This document shows positions 11,450 to 56,215 of a DNA stretch of 64,000 nt, piece by piece. The notes beneath the pieces are model-generated. The model saw nothing but the letters and a program-made list of their open reading frames with translations. It was not told the origin of the DNA and made no database searches. Position numbers and translations under genes: made by a program. Source of the stretch: Gymnogyps californianus (taxonomy: Eukaryota; Chordata; Aves; Accipitriformes; Cathartidae); the NCBI RefSeq assembly GCF_018139145.2, contig NC_059475.1:4873437-4937436 (forward strand). Direction: 5' to 3'. Position 1 is the stretch's first letter. Every line of letters starts with the position of its first letter.

Positions 11450-13950
11450 GTGGTTTGGGCACCTTTCTGCAGGTGAACCTCCCCTGTGAATGTGCTGGGC
11501 TTCAGTGTCCCTCCATGTGCAGTTCCTTGGCCCTGTCTCCCTGACCTGCTCTATCTGGTATCCGGGCTGCTGCCACGCTCTTCTCACCGCCAGGATCTGC
11601 TTCTGTTCCAGCCTCCCTGTCCCACGGTTGGCACAGCCGCTGTCCATCACTCCTCTTAGGTTTGTGCCAAGACTGAGATAAAGCGACCTGGTTGATGACA
11701 ACCAGAAGCACTTGGATTGCCCTGCAAAGCACTCCTCTATATGTTGTTTCTGCAGCTCTTCCTGCACAGAGCCAGCATGGATTTAAGGAGGCTTATTTGT
11801 CTGTTCTCTGTGCTAACCCTACTTATTATGTATTTGTACAGTTAGAAGAAACTACTGCTCTTAATCCAGTTTTGAGCACCACTAGTCCAAAAAGATGCAT
11901 TTTTATCTTGTTTGTGATGTAAGGATGAGTACATTCTTACCTGAATAGGGAGAAGTGTTGAGTTCAGTGACTGGGGTAGGCTAAGTCTGGAGCTTACTGT
12001 GGCACCAGAAAAAATATCCTTGACTTGATTGCACATGGGTAAATCATGGAAATGTATTTAGAGCTGTAAATAGCATCTACTTATCATTTTTCATTAAATA
12101 TGTGCGCTTTTTTTTTTTAAAGCCTGTCCTATTGCAAAGTGGAGGTTCAAACCTGTGGTGGTTATGCCCTGTATTGAGATTATGCCCTGTGGTTAAGGCA
12201 AACGTCTGGCCAAATGAAGAAACATGTATCTATGGGTTAAATAGCTGTTAGGAGCATAAATGCCTGGCCAGTGGTGCAGAAATTTCCTCCAGATGCTTCT
12301 GTTTTCCCTCCACCTGATCTCCCTTTCTTTTAATTCTCTGTTATTTACAGTGGTCTCCACTGAAGGAGTTAAATCTCTCCGGGAACTGACTCCTTTTTAC
12401 AATGAGGATACCAGACTTTGACAATTATCTGAAAATCCAAGGGCCATCCAGCGAGTTACATGGGGTAAGGCAATTGGAAGCAAGCTCATCAGGAAGTGTA
12501 CAGTAGAGCTACTAAATAGCAGGATGAGCCTGAGGCATTTCACAGGAGAAAAATAACAGGTAATTATCACTTGAAAGATTTTACAGTCTCTTCATTATTT
12601 GGACATAATTAACTGAGAGGTGCAAAATATTGCAGGCTGGTAAGGTGAATCTTTGTCTCAAGAAAAGGGTCCATGCTCTCTGCACGGGAAAACTGTTCTG
12701 TTGAATTAAGGCTATAAAAATTCATGTATACAGATAGAATGAAAAGGGAAATACAAGAAATTGAAGGTGAAGATTTGCAAGATCTGGCTTATTGATACCT
12801 GCTTTTGCTGGTTTTGATTTCTAACTCAGCTGAGTGAATACAATATTGTTCTTGGCTTTGCATTGTGTATCGCTATAGATAAATCATTATAATGGTTTAA
12901 AACCATCGTTGGTTATAAGAAAAGCCATAACCTTTTTTACACATGTACTAACATTTCCCTGTTACCCAAAACTGGAATTTCTCTGCGAGATTCCTCTGGG
13001 GGAGGGCAGGTTTATTCACCAGGGAGCAGCTGGAAGTTCGCTTTGCAGCTCTGCATCCTCAGAGAACCGATGGGGACCTGCCCGTCTCTCGGGCTGCAAA
13101 TGAGACTGTCCTGAGCTGCAGAAAGAGCTCTGCGCACTTGCTGGGGACCTGCCCGAATTCAGTGTCACCTACCCGTAAGTCTAACGATCGGATGAAAACC
13201 ACATTTGACTGCAAGTCAAATCCACAAAGGGCTTGGTACAGATTGAATCAGCGCATTTCACAGCTAACGTTTAACATCTCTCTAATCTAATTACCTTTAA
13301 CAAAAAGGCTATTCAGTCGCAGTCTTAACCGGGCATTTAAAGGCATTCCCCGAGGTCTTCGCACCCTTCCTCATCCCTACCATTGTATTTGCCTTTTAGC
13401 TTTAAGGGAGAAAAGAGTTTAAATGGCCGTCTTCTGTGGAGAACTCCCACCAAAGCGGCTTTCTCTGGGTTTGCCGGAAAGCATCGTGCCACCAAAAAAA
13501 AAAAAACCAAAAGAAAAAGGTGAGACCAAGGAGAGGAGGGAAGAAGGAAAGCTCCTGCTAGGAGCGGGAATTAATGTGCTGTGTGAATTGCTTTACACAA
13601 GCTGATTTCCTCTTCCAAGTGAGGACCCCGGGACGAGCTGTGACTTCAGAGTATGGCACTTGCGGAGGTTGCAAAGGCTGCGGCTGGAAGTCCTGGGAGA
13701 AAACGGGGGGGAGTGGGAAGAGGGTGCAGTTTCTTGCTGCGACTGCCTCCATCAATTTTAGGCAAAGTTTCTAGTGGGAAGGAAGGAGAAGGAGACAGAT
13801 TTAAGATCAATAGCTGCAATGCTTAATCCAGTCATAAAGTAGCCAAGACGGGGGATTTTAGCGCAGGGATGGGAACTGCGTGGGTGACTGTCGGCGTGTT
13901 TGGGGCATGTGTGGAGAGGTGTTATCGCTTGCTTCTGTCGTGACTTGTTT
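11450..13950. other. Intergenic DNA, no gene recognised
   Basis: The first 320 bases after LTR copy 2 are more GC-rich than their surroundings and carry a 115-codon minus-strand frame (11420-11767) that overlaps the LTR end and matches nothing I recognise. The rest is AT-rich. An A-rich patch lies at about 13494-13520. Confidence 0.5.
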
Positions 13951-14690
13951 TTTTTTTCCGCTAAGGCACGGCACGAATGCGACGTAAAGGCAGGAAAGTG
14001 CATGTTGGGGGGGAGAGGGAAGGGGGAAGGAGGCACGGACGAGGGGGCACCCTCCGAGCCAGCGGTGCCCGGGGGCTGTGTGCTGGGGGTCCCGGCACAG
14101 CCCAATCCCCCCTCCCGCTGGTGCCAGCTCCCCCCCCCCCGCCCCCTTCGTTTGCGCATTTGCTTGTCTGCAAAGAGGGGGCAGGGGAAGAAAAATAAAT
14201 CAATTGCTATTTTTCATCTTTGACAAAGTAATTAAGACTGTTCGTTCGCTCCGCAGGCCGCGGAGGGCGCCGGTTTGCGGGCAGCCCTGCCTCCGCGGGG
14301 GGGATCACCGCAAGCAGGCGGACCCCAAGGGGGCAATTTGGGGGAAGAAGGGGCTGGTCCCTTTTTCTGGGAAGAGCACGAGCCCTCCCTGCCTCCCCCC
14401 CCCCCCCCCCCCCAAAGAGGAGCAGCCGCCCTCTTTCCCAGCGGCGGCGCGGGCGGCCCCGGGGCGGCTCTGCCAGTGGCCACGGCTTTGGGAAGCAGGC
14501 AGGGACCCCTCCAGGCAGGGCAGGCTTACGTCGGGGGTGGGTGACCCCTCCGCACCCCCCGAGGGAGGAAGAGGTTGGTGTGTGTTTGGTGTGAGCTGGG
14601 GCTTTTCCTTAATCCCTTAGGTACTACGGGCTCGGGGCTGTGAAGGGGCGGGCGATTCGCCTCCGGGACAGGCATTTGGGAGGGACGATG
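13951..14690. promoter_or_regulatory. GC-rich block upstream of SLC6A5
   Basis: Dense G+C with many CpG dinucleotides, several C runs (a run of 19 at 14395-14413) and purine-rich G tracts. It starts abruptly from AT-rich flanks and lies about 3 kb before the SLC6A5 start codon. A CpG-island promoter or an alternative 5' exon is possible, but no exon can be shown by reading. The overlapping open frames here reflect scarcity of stop codons in GC-rich DNA. Confidence 0.45.
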
Positions 14691-17434
14691 AGGAACCAAG
14701 AAGGAGCTCAGAAAAGTCATTTTAATGAACTTACTGGCAGTTAACTGGGGCGTTACAACCCCACGAGGTTTGGAGGGATTTGTTTTGTTTTTGAAAGGGA
14801 CCATAACTCCAAACTAGGTGTTTCGACCGCGGGCCGGTGTCTCCATCTGAAACCCGGTGTGAGAAGAGAAAGGCAGGACCAGCACGGCTCCGGGGAAGCT
14901 CGGCTTTGCAGTCTCGCTAGCCGGCGACGGGGGTGTTAGGAAAAGGGAAAACGTTTGAATCCGAGCCGTGTTTCTCTGTGGGTTTCCCTCTTGTCCAAGC
15001 ACGGGTCCTTGGCTCCGGTCTTCAGCGAGAGCCTCCCGCCGTGCCCCACCGAGAGCGCCCTTCCCCGGGGTGCCGGGGAAAGAGGGGTGCTCTTGCCTTT
15101 TCTGAAAGTAAAGGAGATCGATTCCTCTTCTCCAGGGGTGAAACTTCGATTTCACGTTTCAGTGCTGATGGAGAAAGCAAAAATATCGCTTGGAAAAGAA
15201 CGTGAAGAAAGAATATTGTCAATTTTCTGAAAAAAAAAGAAAAAACCAAACCCAAACCCCAAAATAAGTCAACCTTGTGAATCTAGAAAAGATGTGGGGG
15301 TCTTCACGACCAAAATACTTCTTGGACCGCTGCCTTGTCGCTTTTAATTTGGCCCGTGCCTTTAGAGGCGTTAATGTAACCTGAAGGGCAGCATAACTGA
15401 GCTAACGACCCTGCTCCCTTCCCTGGCTCTGAACAGATTGTTCTGCGGCTGGAGGACGTGTTGAGAAGGAAACACCGCAAAATACCACTGATTTCTCCCC
15501 CTCCCCGATAAAACTGGCTTCTGTGTGTGCCCCTCGATTTCTGAATAGACCGGGGAAGAGTACATGGTAGAGCAGAAGCAGAAGAGCGTATTTGAAGAGA
15601 AGAACACACACCAATCTACACACACAGTGTGTATGAAAGTGTGTGTGTGTAAAAATACCTATATGTGCGTATTATAATTTTATACCTGTAGTATAGGTAG
15701 GCCCCCATGCTTGAATATGTTCGAAGCAATAGCATAATAAGTTAACAGTAGCTGTGTTACAAACACGCTCTGAAGCTCTGCTGTAGGCGAAAGCATTTTT
15801 CAGTTGGGAGACGGGGTGATCTTTTCTGCGAAAACCGATTTTTCAGTGTTCTGCTTTGCTAGCCCCAGTCTCCTTGGCTTTCGTGGTGCTTTGAATAATT
15901 CTTGCAGGTGAATTTCTGCTTACATCCGCAACGACCAGGTGTAATGTAAAGGAGTTGGGCTGAATTCTGGCGGAGACGGGGCAGCCTCCGCAGCTCCACC
16001 TGCACGCCGAGCCGCAGCCTGGCGCTGCGGGCAGCTGCCTGCAGTGGAACAAAGCTCTTCGGTCCCCCCCCCGCGATGGGAGCTCGCAGGTCCTGACGGC
16101 ACCGGGCAGCCAGAGGCTTTGCAGAATTGTCCGGGCTCCTGCGAATTTTTTAATTACTCTGTCCGCTGAAACAAACGTTAGTAACCCGTGAAATTAAGGA
16201 CGTACAAGAAATGCATGTGGTGCTGCCCCCTCCTCTCCTTCCCTCCCCCGAATAGGCGCACATTTCACGTTGCTTACGCTAAAATACAAAATACTCGCAG
16301 GAGAAGCTGACGCTAGCAGAGTGTATGCGGTGGAAGAGCGTCTCTGACGCTGAAAACAAGGGGGAAGGTTGCTTAGGGAGCATCTCGATTTGCCAATACG
16401 CTTTTTGGTTTTGGCAGTGTGAACAAAGTTACCTTGTGCGCAACAGATCTTTGAGAAAGCCCCTCGAATAGCAAATAACACTTACGAGAGGTGATTATGG
16501 GTTAATTACTTCGTTGCAAAAATGATTCTAGGTTAACATCTGACTTTTAATGATGAGTAATTCCCCCCCCCCCCTTCTCAAACGTAAATGCTTTGATGGG
16601 TGGGGGAGGAACACCAATAACTTGACTGCAGTTGCCGTCATCTTAACTGTTCTTATCTCGCACTTAACTGTTCTTAAGATAGTTTTGATGAAAGAGAAGA
16701 CTGCTTTATTGTGTGTATCGTTTTAATTTCATTTGGGCTGAGGGTTTCCCCCACGAGGCACAGTAAAAATAGACAATATAGTGTTGTCTGGTGCAACGAG
16801 AACAAGGAAGACACAATTAAAATGTGTTTGTGTACTTTATACACAGTGAACTTCTCTCTCTGTGTAAAGGTATGTGGATATATATGTATTAAAAATATAT
16901 AATTTATATATATATAAGCGCTATTATAACGTCTGATCTAACTGTGAACTGCAGAAATGCAGGGGGAAAAAAGGGAGATGAACCACACATTACAATAACA
17001 GGGAGGAGGGAGAGAGGTAGAAATGGAAGGTTTCTCCCCATTTCTCCTTGCTTCGGGTGCAATAGTACGTGTTTCTCACATGTTCCCTCTAATTACCAGC
17101 AAGAAAGTTCTTCCGTGCTCTTGCTGGATTTGGTTTAGTAATCAGCCCCCATGAGTCACACGGAACACGCAATCCCACTGCCGCGTGAGTGACAGCTAGC
17201 CGGCGCTCTGGCTTCTTGTTGTCCCTTTAAAATCTGAAACCAAGGGTAATGATTTATCAAACTCTTATTATCAAGGAAATGTCAAACGAAGGGCACCTTG
17301 CTATGCACTGACGCAAACCCAGTCTTTCCCAAGAAGTATAGAAAGCTTTGCTCTCGACTGGGCAAAATCCAGTCTGTCAATTGCCTGTACTGCTGTTTTT
17401 ACCTCTACCGAGTCAATTTGTGGCTGTCTAAGGC
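14691..17434 (+). promoter_or_regulatory. SLC6A5: SLC6A5 upstream region and untranslated part of exon 1
   Basis: The untranslated leader must end at 17434, since exon 1 ends with the ATG, but its start is not visible. The last 290 bases include a TGAGTCA (AP-1-like) site at about 17153-17159, a TTTAAAAT stretch near 17226 and a GTATAG segment near 17337. None is decisive as a core promoter. Other contents are a short CA/TG run at about 15617-15650, a C run at 16563-16574 and an AT-rich patch at about 16875-16915. Confidence 0.35.
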
Positions 17435-50160
<32,726 letters not shown>

Positions 50161-52168
50161 TAATTACTACATGGGTGGCAATAACATTGTCAGCCTTTTC
50201 TGATATTTTTTTTTTTCCATATTGTTTCCCCACCATTTCTTCTTTTCTTTCCCGCGGTGCCTGAAAGTGGTTGCTTAGGAAAGTAGGATGTTGCATGCCA
50301 TAGGGAAGACCTAGCTAGACCACTTCCAGGTGAAGGTGATGCCCATGGCGTGTTCTGTACCCGGTGAAATAGCAAAACCATATTGTGCAACAGGTGACTT
50401 TACCAGGTTTTGTCAGGTGATGTAGGAATAAACAAAACACAATGGAAAAAATCTTTTGAGGAAGTTATGTGCAGAATTTGACCCGTTTCACACAAGCATC
50501 CTTGTAACAGGTAGCTATGACGGGACTAGGGTTTTGTTACCAGTGTCATCAAAGGGAAGTTCAACCCTCAGATGGGATGGAAGTGAGCAAAGAAGGGGAT
50601 CTCCTGTAGTCCTGGTATAAATCCAGCATAAGGCTCTCGCAGTAAGCGGGGTCGCTTTTTCTACGCTGACAGCAGACATTGACCCGTTGTGTCGGTGCAC
50701 TTCTTTTATGATTTATACTGACTTTGAGGACTTATTATTTAAACAAGCGGAGACCCTTTAAACAGCACACCAGGAAGCAGAACAGAGACACAGTAATCCA
50801 TTTGATCTTTTCAAGTAGAAAAATAAAAGCAAAATTTAAAGAAGTAATCTTTAGATTACTAAATATAGACTCAATAGACTAAACTGCATTTGAGCCTAGA
50901 AGTGGTTTGGAAACGGTGCCAGACTGAGGTGTACGGGCATCACTGTTTAAAGTACTGTCATATGTTTCTTTTGATAATTTGATATCTGTCATTTCAATTA
51001 AAAATGCCTCAGTTATACAAAGTGTCTGAAACCTTGCTCCACACTAAGTGCAACTGTGGTTTTACTTACTTCACTCCAATACTCTGAACATAGTTTTCCT
51101 TGTTTCTCTGCTTTTGTTTACAGTATCTCCTCAAGAAGCCATCATATAATTTGTGCCTAACTTTGTATTCTTACAGTGGTAAGTGTAGTCTAGTTACCAC
51201 CTGACAACAGTTGTTAGAAGTTAGATGTGCTGTTCAACTTTGTGACTCCCCGTTCATTCTCCTATAAACCTCTTTATATAACCTTTAGATGATGTATTCT
51301 TCTCTTTCAACCAATGGGGAAATAGCAGAACCCCACTTGTCTATATATTATATATATAGCACATAAATTCTTCTGAGCAGTATTCTTTCTGAAATGTACA
51401 TAGGGTTTGGGGTTTTTTTTGCATTTAAAACTTTTTCTTTAAATAAAAGAACCCCCCAAACCCACAACAATTAACCACTGTAGTCATCCACGTGGATGCA
51501 ACATTAGATATACAAAATGCGAGGGTTGGGGGGAGAGGACAATTTAGTAGATGGCCATTATAACATTGCATAGCAATAGGACATTCTAAATTACTACATT
51601 TTAGAAATCCGATATAAGTGGTGATATGAATGCTAGACTTAAATAGTTTTGTTACCTATTGGGCAGAGTAAAAATAGAGCTTTTTAAGAGTACATTTATT
51701 TAACTAAATAGAAAATAAGCCCAATTTATTGTAAATGCACTAGAATGAGGGAGAAAAATATATCTTCGATAATTGGCAAAACTGTAACCTTTACTATCTT
51801 GTTATATCCTATACATACATATATGATATTTTTTAACAGTGGTCAGTGTTCACGTAGTATGTACTAGTGGTGTTTTATGTCCCTATAAATATCTTATCAA
51901 TCAGTGTACAGATGGTGAGCTTAGAGTAGTTTAGCCTGTTTTTTCCCTCCCCACACACACTCCTGTAGTAGCCAGTAAATGTTCTTTCCTTTCAGGGGAC
52001 TGTTTCTACCCCGTTCTTTTGTCTGTCTGTCTTCATAATACAGGGTCTCAGGTAAATCTTCAGTTAATGTGTGTCCGTAGATCAGTAGATGTGTTGTTTC
52101 ATCCCGCTGAAGAAAACAAAAAGTAAACCTTAATGTAACACTTCCACAAATTGTTAACTTATTTTCTC

Positions 52169-52203
52169 TGTGTGTGTGTGTGTATATATATATGTATATT
52201 AAA
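52169..52203 (+). repeat. TG/TA microsatellite
   Basis: A run of TG dinucleotides passes directly into TA dinucleotides and includes TGTATATA, the Pumilio recognition core, at 52181-52188. It would be polymorphic in length. Confidence 0.85.
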
Positions 52204-54032
52204 TATATTAATCATTTTGCTGAACTTCCTCTTTCACGGGGCGATTAGTGTTGCCAGTTCTAGGCACTGCTGGAGACCTTTAACCCTCATGCAGGACAAG
52301 CGAAGCGCCATCAGGGGTTGTCACCGAGCGAAGCGAGGGCAGATTTTGCAACATTTTGTGCTGGCCCCTGAACCTCCACTCCACGGGCTCTGTCGGTCCC
52401 TGTCTTGCACGGCAGCAAGACGGGACCCTTCTGTGAGCTTCTCTGCCTTAAAGCTGTGCCCCCTTGTTTCAGCTTTGCCTGCTATTTTAAGAAGGGGCTT
52501 GCTATTCTTACTTCTGGCTTTTATTCTCCCAGCAGAGGCAGGTTTGAGAAGCCATGCTCTGTTTGATGTAATGAAGGTCCATAAAGACCAGCTGGAAATT
52601 TGGCCCCCGCGTCTACGTGGGACTGAGGGGCCTTCTCTGGGTGCAGAAAGGAACCTAAGTCAGCACCTCTAGTGGGAATTAGGTATTTTTGTCAGGATAA
52701 ATAGCTTTAGGCCTCTCTTTACCAATATTACCTAGCATCTTCGTTTGATTTTTGGAGTCCAGGCCAGTTTCTCTTCACTACTACTGTGATTAAAAAACCC
52801 AAAATATCCATAGGTTTGTTCCTCTTTTAAAAAAAAGAAAACACATTCAAATTGCTTAACAGTTCTGAATCCTTTCACTTACTTGTCTCAGGACATGCAT
52901 TGGAACTGGGATTAACTAATTGCAATAAAATTACCTCAGTATAAGGATGTCAGTTACTGTCTACCTTAAGTATAAAAGAGATATCGTTTGAAGGAATACT
53001 GCTAAGTTATGATATCTTTTCTTTGGCTTGGATTACCAAACCTGAATGCATATGAAAAATTGAATTGCTTTCCATGATTTACGTAATTAATCTGCTTGCT
53101 TTTAATTTAGATGTTGTTCCTGTGCCTGCTAAGTCATTAGCACAGGATTAGGCTCGACTTTGAAACTCTGAAAACAGATGATAGTGATTTTGTTCTAGCT
53201 GATACTTGTCTTCAGCTTTGACTTCCATTACTAGGCTTGCAAAAACATTTGGAGAGGGGGGAGAAATGCATACAAAAATCACAGAAGATATGAAGTTTTC
53301 ACTGTATGTTAAAAGCAGATTTTTTTTTCACAGTAGACTTTTTTAGAAGTACTTTACTGGCCAAATCTGAATGTTGAGATTAAATTAATCAGCAGTGTCT
53401 TCTTTAAATGAGAAGTAACCTTGAAGTTTGGGAATGCACTTCAGTTACTATGTTCTAGGAAAAGTTTGCATGTACTTTGATAATTTTCTAAAAATGAATT
53501 TAGTAACTAATTAAATACCAGTACAGATCTTTAAAAAAAAAAAAAAAAAAAAGGAGGGGAAAAAGCCATATTAGTAAAAATGTGATGTACGTACTTGCAG
53601 ATCTATCTATCTTGTAAGTAAAAAATGTTCAAATTTGGTGAAATTACTTATGTTGCATATTTTTTTCTTTGAAATGAAGTTGAATTTCTGGAGGAGATGA
53701 GATGCATTATTGTATGCATTAAAGATTATACGTAATGCAAATGCTTGCCATCTTCAAATTCTTTGGGGTCTTCCTAGTGTTTTTAATATGCAATGTTCAA
53801 AACCTGTGTTTCAGCTAGACATGGCAGCACTTTGTTTCCAAAAGAAGGGTTTAACAAAATGACCTTTAATTGAGAAAGACTTGGATTGTCTTTATATGAT
53901 GTTTCAATTGGGTCAAAGTAGTCTTTTGATTAGGTTCTGCTCCACTGACCACATTAGATGTGCCTCAGCACTGAAGATCATTGCTTCCGATACTCTGTGT
54001 GGCTATCTCTTACCATGAAATTCCAACACCTG

Positions 54033-54044
54033 ATTTATTTATTT
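54033..54044 (+). promoter_or_regulatory. SLC6A5: AU-rich element candidate
   Basis: Overlapping ATTTA pentamers including the nonamer TTATTTATT. If transcribed it could bind AU-rich-element proteins that control message decay. Presence in the mature message is inferred. Confidence 0.4.
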
Positions 54045-54654
54045 GGTCTTTTGGAATATATGTACAGTTGTATGGATAATATGATTTCTTGTTGCCTGTG
54101 TTAAAGCAATTGTTTATTTATGGCAGACATTGGTTTCCTATTGGTTTCTTATTCTGCAGCTCCACTTCTTGCAATCAAAGAAAGACTTGTAGGGGTTGTG
54201 GGTTGCAGGCTGCAGAGATGCGGCAAGCGGCGTCCCAGAAAGCTGCTCGGTTTTGCTCGTAACGCTGTTGTAAGAGACGCTTGTTTCTTAGTTTGTAGTT
54301 AAAAGGTGTGCACATAAGATACCTGTAAAACGGTCAGAGCTTGATGTTCCCGAGGGACTCAGGTTGATGACTCGAGGGGGGAGGGTAGGGGTATTTGGGG
54401 TTTCTGCCTTTGTTACCCTCAGGCAGCCTGTCGCCAAAGAGAGAAGGTTTTCCTGATGGGTTTAACATAATGTGAGAACCGGGCTGGACCTTATTGCTTG
54501 CAATATTATTATTTGCCCATAATGTTTAAATACATCTTCAGGTAACCATTTGCCTTATCGCTATCTTCCATTGTTAGGAAAATTATTGATCGACTAAAAC
54601 CTGTTGTTATCTGTCATTTATATTATGTAGTATTACCTTGTAAGGTAGATACTT

Positions 54655-54708
54655 AGCTGGTATAAATTGTCACAGCTTTGTGTGGAGCTGTGACAATTTA
54701 CACCAGCT
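54655..54708 (+). repeat. Near-perfect inverted repeat (hairpin)
   Basis: The left arm is 54655-54677 and the right arm 54686-54708, pairing at 22 of 23 positions (the exception is a wobble-type A/C site) around an 8-base loop. Two to three more pairs can form outside the arms. The arm text TTTACACCAGCTG followed by GAGAATTTG is the same motif as in ancient amniote repeat relics elsewhere in this window, so it may be a well-preserved palindromic repeat and not a miRNA gene. Confidence 0.85.
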
Positions 54709-55126
54709 GAGAATTTGCGCCCTGTGTCCTATGGCACTTTATTACAGACCCATCGCTGATGGGTTAAATCTTAATTACTTGCGTAATGTCATATATAAAT
54801 ATATATATATATATATTTACAGGCATTCTATGGGGTACTGCTGCCTATGGATAAAGATTTGTACCCTAACCAGGTCATTATAATTTTTTCATTATCTATA
54901 TGTGGAGAAGATATATTATGTTACAAAGGATGCACCATATATATCTCATGTAGCGTGTATTATAATGCTGTATGTTATTAATTTAAGAAATCATTATTCT
55001 TGAGGCCCTACCTCAAATTTTGTATTTATGTGTACAAATGCAATTTATTGTATTATATATTTGCCTATTATATTTGGATGTGATAAATTAAAATTATTCG
55101 ATAATGTATGGGCTCTAAAGACTCTA

Positions 55127-55132
55127 AATAAA
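55127..55132 (+). terminator. SLC6A5: Candidate distal poly(A) signal of SLC6A5
   Basis: AATAAA within CTCTAAATAAATGTCC, followed 30-60 bases later by T- and GT-rich sequence (TTTTTCTGGTG and on). This is the most convincing distal 3' end before sequence character changes. Use is inferred. Confidence 0.5.
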
Positions 55133-56109
55133 TGTCCAGTGTTTAAAACAGAAAAGATATCAATATTTTTCTGGTGAATGAAATGTTTCTTTTTCCACCA
55201 CCTCCTTCCCCACCCAATACACACCACAAACATCATTCTTACTTAACACACAGCCTTAAGGTATCTGCAGAATTCATCCATTTGATTGTTAGAAACCTTG
55301 AGCAGCAACTGGAAACAGCCCTCTTGGGAAATGGCGATATTGCACAGCTGCAGAAACAAGTATCAATTAAATGGTTGGATTCTTAACTATTTGAGTGCTC
55401 TGTAGCTTGTGGAATAATTGATTGCTTACCGGAGGACCAACTGGATTTCCTTAAATCCTTTTTACCCTATCAATTCAATCATCCCAAAGGTTGTTGAACT
55501 GTTAAAAACGATAGAGGTTCATATCACCTGGAGATGCAAAAGAGAGATGTAAGGGAAGAGCAAGTGAAGAAGGAAAGTGTAAGGACACCATTCCTGGTGT
55601 TATTGTACCTTTTGTTTAAAGCTGAATTCCTGCCGTGTGGTGAGGGCAACGTGCCACAATACCGATGCGGTAAGCAGGTTCTTCCTTTCCCAGCAGCCTG
55701 CTATGGAAACGGTACTGATCCAGCCTGTTTTGCTGTTGGCAGACAAGAGCTTTTGACAAGCTTTCCCCGAATTCAGTAGCTGAAGTACGATGTCTGATCA
55801 CAATGTGGCATCAAATGTGGTAACACAAGAGATACTAGCGTGGTGCCAAGAGTGTGACAGCAATTCCAGGCAAGGACCTCATCCTGAAGACAGCTTAACA
55901 GCTGTGTGGCAGGACTGTTTCAGCAGTTCTGGTAATCAGTTCCCCCCCCCAAAAGTACTTTGTTCTGTCTGTAACCTTGCATTTCTCCTTGAGATGTGTA
56001 CGTGCAGATGAAGGAGATGGCAGGACCTAATAATGGAAGACTACAGTAATTCTTTGCACGTATAAGGCAGATTTTGTCTTGGAGAAGTCTGAAGTTACCA
56101 GCGAGCACC

Positions 56110-56215
56110 CTAAGCGTCCTGAGAGGCAGGTAAGTGTCATTAGTCCCCTTTTCAGGAGGAAAAACTGAGGCACGTGGAATTTGTCAAATCTCCAGAGTCA
56201 ACCAATGTGAGTCAA
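56110..56215 (+). repeat. MIR-like SINE relic
   Basis: GTCATTAGTCCCCTTTTCAG followed by GAGGAAAAACTGAGGCAC mirrors the MIR core order (CCCATTTTACAGATGAGGAAACTGAGGCAC). Diverged; limits approximate. Confidence 0.6.

Larger units (their letters stand above)
50161..55150 (+). other. SLC6A5: Probable SLC6A5 3' untranslated region
   Basis: About 5 kb of AT-rich sequence after the stop without coding exons. Mammalian GlyT2 messages are about 8 kb, much longer than the 2.4-kb coding part, so a UTR of this size is plausible (inference). AATAAA signals occur at 50427, 50822, 51442 and 55127. An ATTTATTTATTT AU-rich element (54033-54044), a TGTATATA Pumilio-type site (52181-52188) beside a TG/TA microsatellite, an A21-type run at about 53531-53552 and a hairpin (54655-54708) lie inside. 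Confidence 0.55.

Noticed and set aside
1..13950. C-terminal exons of PRMT3, the expected upstream neighbour
   Set aside because: No reading frame resembles the PRMT3 catalytic domain or its C-terminal beta-barrel. It is probably outside the window.
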